Of a DNA stretch of 64,000 bases, positions 18,442 to 27,940 are shown one piece after another. The notes below the pieces were generated by a model. The model was given only the letters and a program-made list of their open reading frames with translations, ran no database searches and had not been told where the DNA came from. Position numbers and translations under genes: made by a program. Numbering within the stretch: position 1 is the stretch's first letter; the number at the start of each line of letters is the position of its first letter. Source of the stretch: Pedobacter sp. KBW06 (lineage in GTDB: Bacteria; Bacteroidota; Bacteroidia; Sphingobacteriales; Sphingobacteriaceae); NCBI RefSeq assembly GCF_003852525.1, contig NZ_QAJL01000005.1, positions 693,230 to 757,229 on the forward strand, in the 5' to 3' direction.

Positions 18442-18931
18442 ATAATTTTTAATTTGATCACATTGTTTATCAATACTTTAAAATTATATAAACCACAACG
18501 CAGCAACAACATTTCCGATTAATTTACTTTTAACGAACTTGCTGAAAATCATTAGTTTAACTGGTTTTTTCTCACAAGACTTTTAAGATCTTTCTTCGTA
18601 ACATCAATCGTAACATTTAAAACCGGAATCCTCAGACCCGTCACTGTTAGAACCAGTATCAGCAATCGGCTTTTCAACACCAGGGCCTGGATTGACACTT
18701 CGGAATACCTATAACTGCCGGTCATCGCATTTGAGACCTGATTTTTTTCGAAATCTTACTGATCAGCTCTTTAAATTTCTCCATTTCTTTATACGTACAA
18801 TTTCGTCTTTTACAGTTAATGCAAATGCATTTGGTTTTTTGTCATTTACGATTTTATCCATAAACGAAGTTTCAATTGCCTTATTCACCGGAGTCATTTT
18901 TTTCATTGGAAAATCATCCTACCTTTGATTC
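18442..18931. other. Intergenic region, mostly featureless
   Basis: This 490-base AT-rich spacer separates the minus-strand hydrolase from the plus-strand membrane protein gene. The only coding-like signal is the short broken frame on the minus strand described separately. No terminator or promoter is clear. Confidence 0.5.
18722..18906 (-). pseudogene. Possible remnant of a small lysine-rich protein
   Basis: From an ATG at 18906 the minus strand reads MKKMTPVNKAIETSFMDK and on to a stop at 18763-18765 after 47 codons. A one-base shift near its end gives a continuing lysine-rich helix (KEMEKFKELISKISKKI) up to a stop at 18722-18724. The coding-like composition on both sides of the shift suggests a small gene that was frameshifted. 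No family is recognised and it may be chance. Confidence 0.25.
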
Positions 18932-19714
18932 ATGAACTTCAGTGATTCCAATATCTCTTCAATACTTACCGTAGGCACTATCATTGGCCTTTATTTCTTA
19001 TTTGCTAAACTCGTTCCTGTGGAAAAATCTGAATATAAAACGGAAAAATCTTTCGAAACATTAAGCGCTAAATACTTTGTTTCTGATTTAAAGTACATGG
19101 GAATATTCCTTCTTTTGGTAGTAGTATCGGGCTATCTATTTTATGAAATCTTCTTATTATTTACTGGATTCAGGACCTCAGTACTTTCAGATGCTTTAAT
19201 TGTTGTCAGCCCTGATCCGGGGATGCTGCTAGCACCTTCACTTTTCTGTGCCCTCTTATCGTCCTCATTGCTCCTGGTCTTCCTCATTAAAACTCAGCTT
19301 AAAGATGACTGGAAGGAATATATGGCCTATTACAACCTAAAATACAAGTTTAACTATGCGAAAGTTGTTGTTTATCTGATCCGGATTTTAACTGTAATTA
19401 CAGTCGTAATTACCATTGCTTCATTAGATTGGTTCTCTTCGTTTGGACACAAGGAGATCAAAATAAATAGCTTTTTAAGTCTTGGAACCAAATCGTATCG
19501 CTATTCCGACGTTTCAAATGTCGCTAAAGTAATGAAGGTAAAGGCCCCTAGTGGTAAAATACTAAACGAACCCTATTTTCTGGTCACCTTTAACGACGGA
19601 AATACATGGAGCTCCATATACAATGGTTTCGGCGACCAGCAGAAGAACCAAGAAATCATAACACTTGTGAGCCGACAGTCTAATAAAGCGATCAGCCAGG
19701 TTGAATTTGAATGA
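18932..19714 (+). CDS. Membrane protein of unknown function
   Basis: I do not recognise a family for this 260-residue protein. It has about four hydrophobic segments (roughly residues 10-28, 54-78, 91-112 and 142-165). A soluble C-terminal part of about 90 residues follows (from KINSFLSLG), rich in strands, with charged and aromatic residues and an SYRYSDV segment. That arrangement would fit an inner-membrane protein with a small beta-rich domain on one side, perhaps PH-like. It is monocistronic and ends convergently with the large barrel gene 43 bases away. Confidence 0.75.
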   Translation: MNFSDSNISSILTVGTIIGLYFLFAKLVPVEKSEYKTEKSFETLSAKYFVSDLKYMGIFLLLVVVSGYLFYEIFLLFTGFRTSVLSDALIVVSPDPGMLLAPSLFCALLSSSLLLVFLIKTQLKDDWKEYMAYYNLKYKFNYAKVVVYLIRILTVITVVITIASLDWFSSFGHKEIKINSFLSLGTKSYRYSDVSNVAKVMKVKAPSGKILNEPYFLVTFNDGNTWSSIYNGFGDQQKNQEIITLVSRQSNKAISQVEFE

Positions 19715-19756
19715 TCCTCTGCCCTCAGCAGATGCAGTAAAAAATTCCATATGGTA

Positions 19757-22534
19757 TTAATCCAGAAACATACCATCCCTCTTCCTCGCTTTCTCTGCAT
19801 TTTTTCCTGCAGACCATTGCTGTGGATTCCATGAAAACTGAACTAAAAAGTAGCGGCTGTTCATGTTCGGCCGACTATCGACAAACCCATTGGCTGTTAA
19901 ATTACGGGAGGTAATGTTGTTCTGTTTCAATGCGTCCATCAAAACCAGGCTTAACATTCCATTCTTTTGTTTAAACATCCTCTTTTCGATGCTCAAATTA
20001 ACAATAAAAGGATTTTGTGTACCATTTACGCTGAGTCCCCGCACCAGACTTTTTCCAACATCAAAACCGAAGACAAGTAATTTGGAAAAATAGAGGTTGC
20101 CATGGGCATTGAATCCGGTAATACTGGAACTGATTTTAGGGAAACCGGCCAATGTAAACGCAGTTCTGTTCAGATTAAACTTTATTCCGGGACTAAGATC
20201 CAGCCAGCTTACCGGCGTGGCACTGAAACTAAGAAACTGTGAGATGGTATAAGTTTTCCCGGTATTTCGCAAACCATTGCTCATCGAAATGGAATTTGAA
20301 TAGTTGAGGGTTCCATTCATCTGGATAGCATACCGACTATCTTCAAAGGATTTGGATACTGAATAATAAGTCATCAGGTTATAATCTCCATTTGAATTGA
20401 CATAATGTGTTTCCCTGCGGATCCCCAATTTAGGATCCTCAATCAAAATCTGGTTACTCACCACTTTATGATTTGTAAATGAAGCAGATGCATTGAGGCT
20501 CAATTGGATCTTAGATGCAGTTGAATACATGGTATAACCAATACTGGGGCGGTGTACTAAAGCGCTTTTTAAGCCGGGGTTGCCAAATCGTGTATTTAAA
20601 GGATCTGTTAGCTCGGGGATTGGCAAGACCTGATCAAAAGAAGGCTGCTGAACCAGCGCGGCATAAGCCAGCTTAAACTCCATTTTTTTATTGCTGCTGA
20701 ACCTTAAATCAAACTCAGGGACCAGGTTATAGGCATCTCTCTGGATCAGATTTCTGAACGTTTTAAAAGCACCCCGCATATGGCTTCCCAACAGCTTAAT
20801 GCCGAAATTCAATTCGTACCAGGTATTTTTACTATAGGCAAATTTCAGGCCTAGAGGATTATTGATGGTTTGGTAATCAAAAATGCGGCTCAGTGAGTCA
20901 ACATTTGTCAGCATCCCATCACTGCCGACGTTTTTAACTTGCTGCCGGTTGTTATAACTTGCGTAGTTCAAGGCTCCTACCAGACCGATTTTTAAAAACT
21001 TATTAATGGGATGGCTATAAACCAGTTGCAGGGAATGGTTGCTGTTTAGTCTGGAGATATCGCGTAAATTATGCAGTTCATAATTGGAGGCTGCGCCGGA
21101 AATGGAATTGTTAAAAAAGTTATCATCCATCCGGTCTTCCTCCTCTTTTCTCGAAGAAGATCCCAGCTGGAGAGAGAAGGAGGAACCAACCGTTTCAAAA
21201 CTATGGGTATAAAGTGCCGATGCATTGTAACCCGGACTCTTTGTTTCGCTGGAACTAATGCTGCGTTGTGCAATATTGATCATTCCCTTTTGCAGATTTT
21301 TTTGATCAGAAGCGGTTTTATTTTCAGCATAGCCCAGATCGGCACTAACGATGAGCTGATCGGATTTCCCTGGATTATAATTGATCAGTCCCTTAAAAAA
21401 ATGACTTTGCTCCCGATAGTCCCCGACCAGCTCATGGCTTCCATTGACCTGGCCATCGTTGTAATATTCCGCTGAAATGCGTTTTTTAAATGTACGGGAA
21501 TTTGACTTTTTAAAACTGTAATTACTTTCAAAAGTAAGCTGATCACTGAGCTTGTTGTTATAGGTTAAACCACCATCAAAGTGATTGATTTTTCCGCCAT
21601 TTATATTTGAGTCTGTCCCGGAAAGGCCAGAATAACCAAGTCTGGAATTACTAATGGTTCCTACGGCCGGGCCATTGCGAACCCCCGACGGAATACGTCC
21701 GGCAGAAGTATTGATGCCCACTTGCCGATAACCGTCAACGCGCTTGAAAGACCCTCCTGCATAATACCTATCGTTGAAATTTGATTCTGTGGTCAGCCCG
21801 TACATCGTTCCGACAGACTTATCGGCTTTGGAGACGACATTTAAAACCTTGCCAGGCTCCCCCGTTTTAATGCCTGTGGCTGCAGCCTGATCCCCATAAT
21901 CATCGATAATCTGGATGCGTTCAACAATATTTGCAGGCAGCTCTTTTATGGCACTTTTAAGGTCTCCCCCAAAATAATTGATGCCGTTAAACTTTGCGCG
22001 TTTCAGCTCGTGTCCCTGGTAGGTTACCGTTCCGTCTTTATCCACAGAGACCCCTTCCATTTTTCTCAAAAGGTCTTCTAAACGCGCATAATCACGAATG
22101 ATATAATCCGCGGCCCAGAATTCAACCGTATCCTTTAAATACTTGGGCCCTACTTTCCCTTTTATGTCCACTTCCCTGAGTAATTGCTGCTCAGATCTTA
22201 AGACAAAGGGTTTGAGCACCAACCGTGGTTTGGTATCATTGTTTAAATACCTTTGGGATTTCTTTAAAAACCCAATTCCACTAACCGTGATGATAAATTC
22301 AGCCGATTTTACATTTTTAAAAATGAATACCCCTTGTCCATTCGTTGTGGTTTGCAGGGTATCTTTAGCGGAAACCAGCAGCACGCTCAGCCCTTCAACT
22401 TCGACACCAGCTGAATCCTTAACAATTCCGCTTACTTCTCTAAAAGCTAAAGGAACAGTGCCCACCGGTTTATTTTGTGCATATAAAGTATAGCTCATCA
22501 AAAGATAAAACAATGTGCCTATCGTTATCTTCAT
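19757..22534 (-). CDS. TonB-dependent receptor-like outer-membrane barrel protein
   Basis: This 925-residue protein has a signal peptide (to about residue 19), a CarboxypepD_reg-like domain (about 32-105, REVSGIVKDSAG), a plug-like segment (about 125-260) and a long outer-membrane beta-barrel. It belongs to the Bacteroidota barrel proteins related to SusC but shorter, and no SusD partner is present. It is the last gene of a four-gene operon and lies 10 bases after the CBM9-like gene, so its partners are probably the small secreted binding proteins encoded upstream. Cargo or ligand is unknown. Confidence 0.82.
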   Translation of the reverse strand: MKITIGTLFYLLMSYTLYAQNKPVGTVPLAFREVSGIVKDSAGVEVEGLSVLLVSAKDTLQTTTNGQGVFIFKNVKSAEFIITVSGIGFLKKSQRYLNNDTKPRLVLKPFVLRSEQQLLREVDIKGKVGPKYLKDTVEFWAADYIIRDYARLEDLLRKMEGVSVDKDGTVTYQGHELKRAKFNGINYFGGDLKSAIKELPANIVERIQIIDDYGDQAAATGIKTGEPGKVLNVVSKADKSVGTMYGLTTESNFNDRYYAGGSFKRVDGYRQVGINTSAGRIPSGVRNGPAVGTISNSRLGYSGLSGTDSNINGGKINHFDGGLTYNNKLSDQLTFESNYSFKKSNSRTFKKRISAEYYNDGQVNGSHELVGDYREQSHFFKGLINYNPGKSDQLIVSADLGYAENKTASDQKNLQKGMINIAQRSISSSETKSPGYNASALYTHSFETVGSSFSLQLGSSSRKEEEDRMDDNFFNNSISGAASNYELHNLRDISRLNSNHSLQLVYSHPINKFLKIGLVGALNYASYNNRQQVKNVGSDGMLTNVDSLSRIFDYQTINNPLGLKFAYSKNTWYELNFGIKLLGSHMRGAFKTFRNLIQRDAYNLVPEFDLRFSSNKKMEFKLAYAALVQQPSFDQVLPIPELTDPLNTRFGNPGLKSALVHRPSIGYTMYSTASKIQLSLNASASFTNHKVVSNQILIEDPKLGIRRETHYVNSNGDYNLMTYYSVSKSFEDSRYAIQMNGTLNYSNSISMSNGLRNTGKTYTISQFLSFSATPVSWLDLSPGIKFNLNRTAFTLAGFPKISSSITGFNAHGNLYFSKLLVFGFDVGKSLVRGLSVNGTQNPFIVNLSIEKRMFKQKNGMLSLVLMDALKQNNITSRNLTANGFVDSRPNMNSRYFLVQFSWNPQQWSAGKNAEKARKRDGMFLD

Positions 22535-22544
22535 GTAAAAGACT

Positions 22545-23261
22545 TTAAGGTTTTTGAGCCAATTTATAACTGGCCCAGAACTCCGACCAGTTGCCGGAGT
22601 CGATGATCCGTAACATCATTTCTTTGCTCACATTGGGATTGAGGTTATTTCCTCCCATAGTATACATTGCGGCCTGCGAAGGGCTTAGTCTTTTTCTGGC
22701 GTTGCCACGGAGCAGCATATTGTAATAAATTGTTTGTCCGGGCTTTATGTCGACCAATTTAAGTGGGATGGCCAATTCATAAGTATAGACCTCCCCGTTA
22801 TTTTCTATGTTCCATCCTGCCTGAATGCCATGCTCATTGTAAATGGAAATAAGGGTATCCGTTATTCCGGAAAGGTCACGAACGTCTATTTCATTCCATT
22901 CATCTCTGGGGATAAGTTTGCCATTAACAACAGGCACAGGAAAGGTAAAGGCCGGTAAGCCTGCTGTATTTTTTGTTTCCTTATTGCTGAGAAATAGTTT
23001 GATTCCTCCTGTAGCATAAGCCTTAGCCGGAAATTTATCTTTTTTTACAGCGAGATACAGGAACTTATCGTCATTAGCAATGCTGTACCAAAGATTATTC
23101 TCCTGATTATAAGCAGACAACCTGCCTGACCAATCGTCTAGTTTACCGTCTATTTTAATTTTTTCTGCCCAGATACTTTGGTTTTGCGTGTTGGGTACTT
23201 TTTGGGCATAAAGGTATGTACTGAATAAAATTGAGAACAGAATAAGAGGTACTGATTTCAT
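22545..23261 (-). CDS. Secreted CBM9-like sugar-binding protein
   Basis: This 238-residue protein has a clear signal peptide (cut near residue 19) followed by IKIDGKLDDWSG, the hallmark of the CBM9/DOMON-like beta-sandwich found in many Bacteroidota surface proteins. The sequence continues with the alternating strands expected for that fold and nothing else. It likely binds glycan ends or stabilises the barrel encoded next to it. The fold call is moderately sure; ligand binding is inference. Confidence 0.72.
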   Translation of the reverse strand: MKSVPLILFSILFSTYLYAQKVPNTQNQSIWAEKIKIDGKLDDWSGRLSAYNQENNLWYSIANDDKFLYLAVKKDKFPAKAYATGGIKLFLSNKETKNTAGLPAFTFPVPVVNGKLIPRDEWNEIDVRDLSGITDTLISIYNEHGIQAGWNIENNGEVYTYELAIPLKLVDIKPGQTIYYNMLLRGNARKRLSPSQAAMYTMGGNNLNPNVSKEMMLRIIDSGNWSEFWASYKLAQKP

Positions 23262-23359
23262 GTTTTTCTCTAAAATTTACGATCACTAAAATTCATTTGC
23301 AATAAAATCAAATCCTAAAAGGTTGGTGCTCTTTAAAACAAGCACCAACGTCCTGACCT

Positions 23360-23650
23360 CTAAGGATTAGCACCATAATTACAAGGTGGGGCCGGGTTCT
23401 TCGCCTCACTTTCATAAGTACAAATTCGCTCATCCGGACTGAATACCAATCCAGCCTGACATTGAAACATCAATGGGATTCGGGTAGTCCCTTCTAATAC
23501 CACGCAAATAATGAATTTTCTGCAATCATCAGGATGCGGTAAAGGGCCACTATCGAACGAGCCCGGCAGACAGTTATATGCCACGGTATTTTCAGCTTTA
23601 CCTGAAAAAAAAGCCAATAGGCATAAGCAAACAAAAATTGATTTTTTCAT
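23360..23650 (-). CDS. Small secreted protein with a peritrophin-A (CBM14) chitin-binding domain
   Basis: This 96-residue protein has a signal peptide to about residue 20 and six cysteines (C27, C43, C49, C64, C77, C90). Their spacing and surrounding residues (HPDDCRKFIIC, CQAGLVFSPDERIC) match the chitin-binding type-2 / peritrophin-A domain, where three disulfides stabilise a small sheet that binds chitin. The domain fills the whole mature protein. It is common in arthropods and their viruses and uncommon in bacteria. It sits between the thioredoxin-like lipoprotein and the CBM9-like gene in one operon, so a role in chitin or a similar glycan at the cell surface is plausible. Confidence 0.75.
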   Translation of the reverse strand: MKKSIFVCLCLLAFFSGKAENTVAYNCLPGSFDSGPLPHPDDCRKFIICVVLEGTTRIPLMFQCQAGLVFSPDERICTYESEAKNPAPPCNYGANP

Positions 23651-23661
23651 ATAGTTTGGTT

Positions 23662-24747
23662 TTAAATGATTTGTGCAGTTCCACTAATATTAATCTGTAA
23701 AGGATCTGTGGGCGAACTTGAAAAAACAAATAAGCTCTGATTAAATAAACCTTCTTGCTTGAGCTTATAACTGACCCTGATCTCCCCTGTTTTTCCGGAA
23801 GGGATTCCTTCTTTTGGCCAGGTAACTTTCAAACAATCGCATGAAACGCGAATGTTGTTGATAAAAAGCTCCTTTTTGCCGACGTTCTTGATCGGAATCT
23901 GAATAGTTTTAACTGCTCCTACATAGTCATGCCCAAAATTTATCTCTGTATTTGGCGTACTTAACAAGGCCTCGTTAACTGATGTATAACTGGCATCTGT
24001 AATGTGATGGAGCTCATTTTTAAGAGATTGATAAAGCATGACATCCAAATTATCATGATAGGTGCTCAGGGTTGACTCTGCTGCCTTTCCCGCGGCGATT
24101 TTATCATTGATACCAACCATTGCTTTGCTGAGCAGGTATCGGTTAAAGAAATACGGCTTTTTTTGAATGTTTATAGTAAGACTGTCAATTTGTTTTTTGT
24201 TTAAGTTCCCGCCACGCTGCATAATGCTGGCATAACTAAACAGCTCATTTACAAAACCCATCTTTTGCTCGTCAGAAAAGTTTACCTTATCGTCCCCATT
24301 TAAAAAAGGAGCCTTCGAACTATAGAAAACCTTCCCGGCATATACTGATTTTAAGGCCTGTAAAAGCACTTCGGGCCTTGCCCCTCTAAAAAAAACCTTT
24401 ATTTCCCCATTCCTATCAAAAAGCAAGGTCATCGGAAAACTATAGTCCCTGAACAATTGATTTATGATAATTCCTTTACCATTGACACTTATGGATTTAA
24501 TATCCAAATCAGCATTAAGGAGTGTGTTGCCGCTATCATTAAGTTTATGAAGTTCTCCTTTGTAAATATCACATAGCTCACAGCCTCCTTTTGTCAATAT
24601 CAATGCGAGGTAATTATCCTTTACTTTTTGTTGATCTAGTATTTGGTGCAAATTACTTGCTGCATTGAAATCAATTTGTGCCTTTTCGGGCTTGCAGCCA
24701 AAGAGGGCAAAACAAAAAAGGAAATAAAAAGTAAGCGTTTTTTTCAT
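23662..24747 (-). CDS. Lipoprotein with thioredoxin-like and DUF1573 domains
   Basis: This 361-residue protein has a lipobox ending in C18 (ALFGC). The first part resembles a thioredoxin fold with a C56-E-L-C59 motif and a later FPMTLLFDRNG strand carrying the cis-proline region. The C-terminal 95 residues (from INFGHDYVGAVKT) fit DUF1573, an Ig-like domain common in Bacteroidota, with the conserved CDC segment. It is the first gene of the operon with the cysteine-rich chitin-binding protein 11 bases downstream, so it may assist disulfide formation there. The domain calls are good; the role is inferred. Confidence 0.75.
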   Translation of the reverse strand: MKKTLTFYFLFCFALFGCKPEKAQIDFNAASNLHQILDQQKVKDNYLALILTKGGCELCDIYKGELHKLNDSGNTLLNADLDIKSISVNGKGIIINQLFRDYSFPMTLLFDRNGEIKVFFRGARPEVLLQALKSVYAGKVFYSSKAPFLNGDDKVNFSDEQKMGFVNELFSYASIMQRGGNLNKKQIDSLTINIQKKPYFFNRYLLSKAMVGINDKIAAGKAAESTLSTYHDNLDVMLYQSLKNELHHITDASYTSVNEALLSTPNTEINFGHDYVGAVKTIQIPIKNVGKKELFINNIRVSCDCLKVTWPKEGIPSGKTGEIRVSYKLKQEGLFNQSLFVFSSSPTDPLQINISGTAQII

Positions 24748-24798
24748 GTCTGGGAATGGAATTGAGCTACGTTAATGAATTAGGTTGAAGATATGGCA

Positions 24799-24895
24799 GT
24801 CTGCAAACAGACACAATAGACAACGTCTATCATTCTTCTTTTAATTATTTTCTTCTACCCCATACCCCCTATCTTTCCCGTCTATAGTAAAAGAC
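24799..24895. promoter_or_regulatory. Cluster of GTCT/AGAC palindromes, candidate operator
   Basis: Three inverted repeats lie between the divergent XRE gene and the four-gene operon: GTCTG-CAAA-CAGAC (24799-24812), ATAGAC-AAC-GTCTAT (24816-24830) and GTCT-N8-AGAC (24880-24895). GTCTAT occurs exactly in the last two. Their location suggests binding sites for the XRE regulator encoded next to them; this is inference. Confidence 0.5.
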
Positions 24896-24913
24896 CATCC
24901 ATTATTAACAGAA

Positions 24914-25153
24914 ATGAAAGAAAATTTAATACTCAGTTCCTCAGTGTCCCTTGGTGATTATATTCGTAAAATCCGGATAGAGAATGGATATTCTCAATAC
25001 GACATGGCCAATGCCCTGGAGATTTCACAAAATTCCTATTGCCTCCTGGAGAATGGAAGAACAAAGTTCATGCTCGACAGGATCATCCAGATTGCTGCAG
25101 TTTTTGAGCTTAGTCCAAGAGAATTTCTGGAAGGTTACTTTAATCAGAATTAG
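24914..25153 (+). CDS. Small XRE-family HTH regulator
   Basis: This 79-residue protein is essentially one helix-turn-helix domain of the Cro/C1 type (about residues 12-68), with IRKIRIENGYSQ, MANALEISQNSYCLLENG and a last helix ending in LSPREFLEG. It has no ligand or dimerisation domain. It is transcribed away from the four-gene barrel operon, with palindromic sites in between, which is the usual arrangement of a local repressor controlling itself and its neighbours. Confidence 0.88.
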   Translation: MKENLILSSSVSLGDYIRKIRIENGYSQYDMANALEISQNSYCLLENGRTKFMLDRIIQIAAVFELSPREFLEGYFNQN

Positions 25154-25672
25154 CGGTATGGGCTACTTATTGCCTGATCTTGCCTAGATTTTCCTTTTTT
25201 CATCGTATCGAATATTTCAGATCCGGATATCATTCTACGCTAATAAACTTTGATTTGAAGTATGGCACCAATGGTTTGCGTGGCTTTGAATTAACAGATG
25301 GACTAGCATCTGCTCCTATCCCTTAATTTAATGATAGCACATTACTTTTGGTTTTATTACTGCAAATGAACTGCACTCAACAACTCCGTATTCCTGCTCA
25401 ATAAACGATTACCGGATTCTTAAAAAACATTACGCCGCCTACATTTAGGGATTTTTCTATTTCGTTAAATGCTCAACTTCACATTGCATTAACGAACTCC
25501 GCTATGAGACAACTTATCCGACGACTAAAAGGAAAAATACTTTCATACCAAAGAAGCTTTTACCGGCTTAAATCGATCCACAGAAAAATTATGTCTGAAC
25601 TATAACTGCCATAGTTAAACAGCTCCGCTTCGTCTGCAAACATTTCAGTTCAAAATCTCTAAGCCTATCACT
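25154..25672. other. Intergenic region, no gene seen
   Basis: This stretch of about 520 bases between the XRE gene and the secreted barrel protein has no credible coding frame. A TACTTTTG box (TAnnTTTG) sits at 25343-25350, but no TTG lies at the right distance upstream, so I do not call it a promoter. Confidence 0.5.
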
Positions 25673-27916
25673 ATGAAGAAAATACTAACTACTTTACTAA
25701 TTTGCTCCTGTTTATGGGATGCAATAGCACAAGCTCAGCCCACCAACCCAGCCCCATCAACCAAAGGAAATCCGTTATTATCTATCGGTGCCGGTGTCAA
25801 TGTTCCGGGCAAGGTTACAAAAGAAAACACAGATCTGGATCAGGGATATGGATTTAATGCCGATCTATACCTTCCCTTGTTTACAAAATCCTTTTCTATT
25901 GGATTTAATGCAGGAGCAGGATATTTTACCGGAAACAAGCGGTTTAACAATTATACTCCTTTTAACATTACCGGGCAGAGCAGCAGTCCCGCAATTAGCG
26001 AAACAGCATCGGGAAGTTCCAGGCATTCAGGCTTTAAAGCAGAGGGTGGTGCTCAGGCAAATCTAACTCTTGGACCAATAACCGTTTCACCGATCTTGAA
26101 TGCCGGTTACTTCAGTTTGAAACAAAAAGGTTTTTCTGCTACCCAAACAAGTGCTGTAAATGGAAAAAGCAATACTTATAATTTATACAGTCAGGAGGAA
26201 ACTAAAACCACCGGATTTGTCTTTATACCCAAACTGCGATTCAGCTATTTTCCGGGGAAGGTTGGGTTTTATCTGGAGGGAGCTTACAGTACCGGACCGA
26301 CCATAAAAAATGAAGTCACCCTATTTAAGCCACAGGGTAATCCGGATGCGCAGGGTTTTTACAATATCGATCAGATGCTCAGTGGAAACAGTCAGACTGT
26401 AACAAAAAGCAGCGCCTACAATAGCCTTGCTTTCAACCTTGGTGTCAGTTTGGCTTTGGGGAAAAATTATACGGCAAAAGAGGTCAGAAAAAAAACGGCA
26501 GAACCACAGGAAAAAGGACATCAGGACAAAGAAATCAAGAATATCGAGCAAACAGACGATGCCGCTGATCCCTTTGCCGGACTGCCCATGATGAAACTCG
26601 AAGGCAGATCGGGTGAGCAACAGGAATGTAAACCAGTGATCCGCTATCCGAGACAGGGACAACGTTTTGGCGAAAAGGGCCCCATCACCTTTCGCGTAAA
26701 TATCCCCGCAGACTATAGTGGAGAAAAGTCTATCCGTATCTATAAAATTTCCGACGATGAGAATTACCTAAGTAAGCTAAGCTCAGGGGAAAGGACGAGC
26801 ATTGGCGATAGGATGAGTACAATTGTAAACACCCTTCTCGAGCAAACCGGGAAAGACAAAGCTATTGTTAAAAGCTTAAGTAAGACAGGCAATGAATACA
26901 GCAGCAATCTTGATGGCCTGGAAAAAGGCAGCTATATGGCGCTTATTGGTAACGGAAACTGCCATGCAAGTCCTGTTTCCTTCATCGTTGGTTCTGGCTT
27001 ACACCGTCTGGATGTAATAATTGATACAGCAAGATGTAAGGGCTTTAACGCAGCAGGAAAACCGGTTTATACGATTGCCATCACCCTTAAAAATTTCAGT
27101 ACAGCTGCAGAAAATATTACCTACGACTTCAACAATGCTGCAAACCTGAGTCAAAATAATTCAATTCCAGGTAACTCCATTGCAAATATTGTATATGCCG
27201 GTACAAATGGGACTATCCTCCTTTCTGCAGGAACCTACCCTGCAACCCTTGCCCCGGGTGTGCAGCAAACCTTTAGCATTGACTATACACCAACCAATAC
27301 CAATGCAACCTGTCTGAACCTGGATGTATATACCAGTAGTCTGCAGGGCAATGCAACGGTCAATGACAATACATTTTACTGTGTACCTGTGATACAATGT
27401 ACTTGTAATTATTGCGATTTAATCAAATGGGAGTTCTCAAAAGATAAAATTACAGCGACTACCCAACTGACCAATAACAGCATTAGCTTATCAACCACCA
27501 TTACTGCACCTGCAGTGAACATTAAAAGCTTTAAAGCCGAACTCATTAGTTTCACGCATGTTTCAGTCAACGGAACAGAAGAATGCTTCATCTGTAACAA
27601 GGACAGTCAGACTTTTGGAAATTTCAGTTCAGGAACATTTACTTCTGCGGGTTGGGGCGCTTTAAACGGCTTGTTTCCTGTTATTCCCGCTGGTGGTGGC
27701 AATACTCACCATACCCTGAGCTGGTTCTCCTTATCTCCTCCCGTCACGGCACTTTCAGGATCACAAATAGACCTTAACATTTCAGCGCCCCCATTCAGCA
27801 CCCTTGCCTGTTGCGACGATGTGATCAGATTTTGTATTCGCTATAGCTTCACAAATGCAGATTGTCAGACCTGCAGCTTTGTAAAATGCTATCAGATCAC
27901 CAGAAAACATAAATAA
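25673..27916 (+). CDS. Secreted protein with barrel-like N-terminus and cysteine-rich C-terminal module
   Basis: I do not recognise a named family over the whole 747 residues. A signal peptide is followed by about 230 residues of alternating strands with Gly and aromatic residues, resembling a small outer-membrane beta-barrel (LLSIGAGVNVPG, FSIGFNAGAGYF). Next come a charged linker (about 265-315) and an Ig-like stretch (about 322-445, RYPRQGQRFG). The C-terminal half is repeat-like with paired cysteines. The last 165 residues share cysteine positions and spacing with the end of the next gene product. It starts a three-gene unit with that gene and the lysyl-oxidase protein. Confidence 0.72.
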   Translation: MKKILTTLLICSCLWDAIAQAQPTNPAPSTKGNPLLSIGAGVNVPGKVTKENTDLDQGYGFNADLYLPLFTKSFSIGFNAGAGYFTGNKRFNNYTPFNITGQSSSPAISETASGSSRHSGFKAEGGAQANLTLGPITVSPILNAGYFSLKQKGFSATQTSAVNGKSNTYNLYSQEETKTTGFVFIPKLRFSYFPGKVGFYLEGAYSTGPTIKNEVTLFKPQGNPDAQGFYNIDQMLSGNSQTVTKSSAYNSLAFNLGVSLALGKNYTAKEVRKKTAEPQEKGHQDKEIKNIEQTDDAADPFAGLPMMKLEGRSGEQQECKPVIRYPRQGQRFGEKGPITFRVNIPADYSGEKSIRIYKISDDENYLSKLSSGERTSIGDRMSTIVNTLLEQTGKDKAIVKSLSKTGNEYSSNLDGLEKGSYMALIGNGNCHASPVSFIVGSGLHRLDVIIDTARCKGFNAAGKPVYTIAITLKNFSTAAENITYDFNNAANLSQNNSIPGNSIANIVYAGTNGTILLSAGTYPATLAPGVQQTFSIDYTPTNTNATCLNLDVYTSSLQGNATVNDNTFYCVPVIQCTCNYCDLIKWEFSKDKITATTQLTNNSISLSTTITAPAVNIKSFKAELISFTHVSVNGTEECFICNKDSQTFGNFSSGTFTSAGWGALNGLFPVIPAGGGNTHHTLSWFSLSPPVTALSGSQIDLNISAPPFSTLACCDDVIRFCIRYSFTNADCQTCSFVKCYQITRKHK

Positions 27917-27940
27917 TTAAGCGCCCTTAAATACATTCCG

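Noticed and set aside
25343..25350. Lone TACTTTTG box before the secreted barrel gene
   Set aside because: It lacks a TTG element at about 19 bases and lies more than 300 bases from the start codon.
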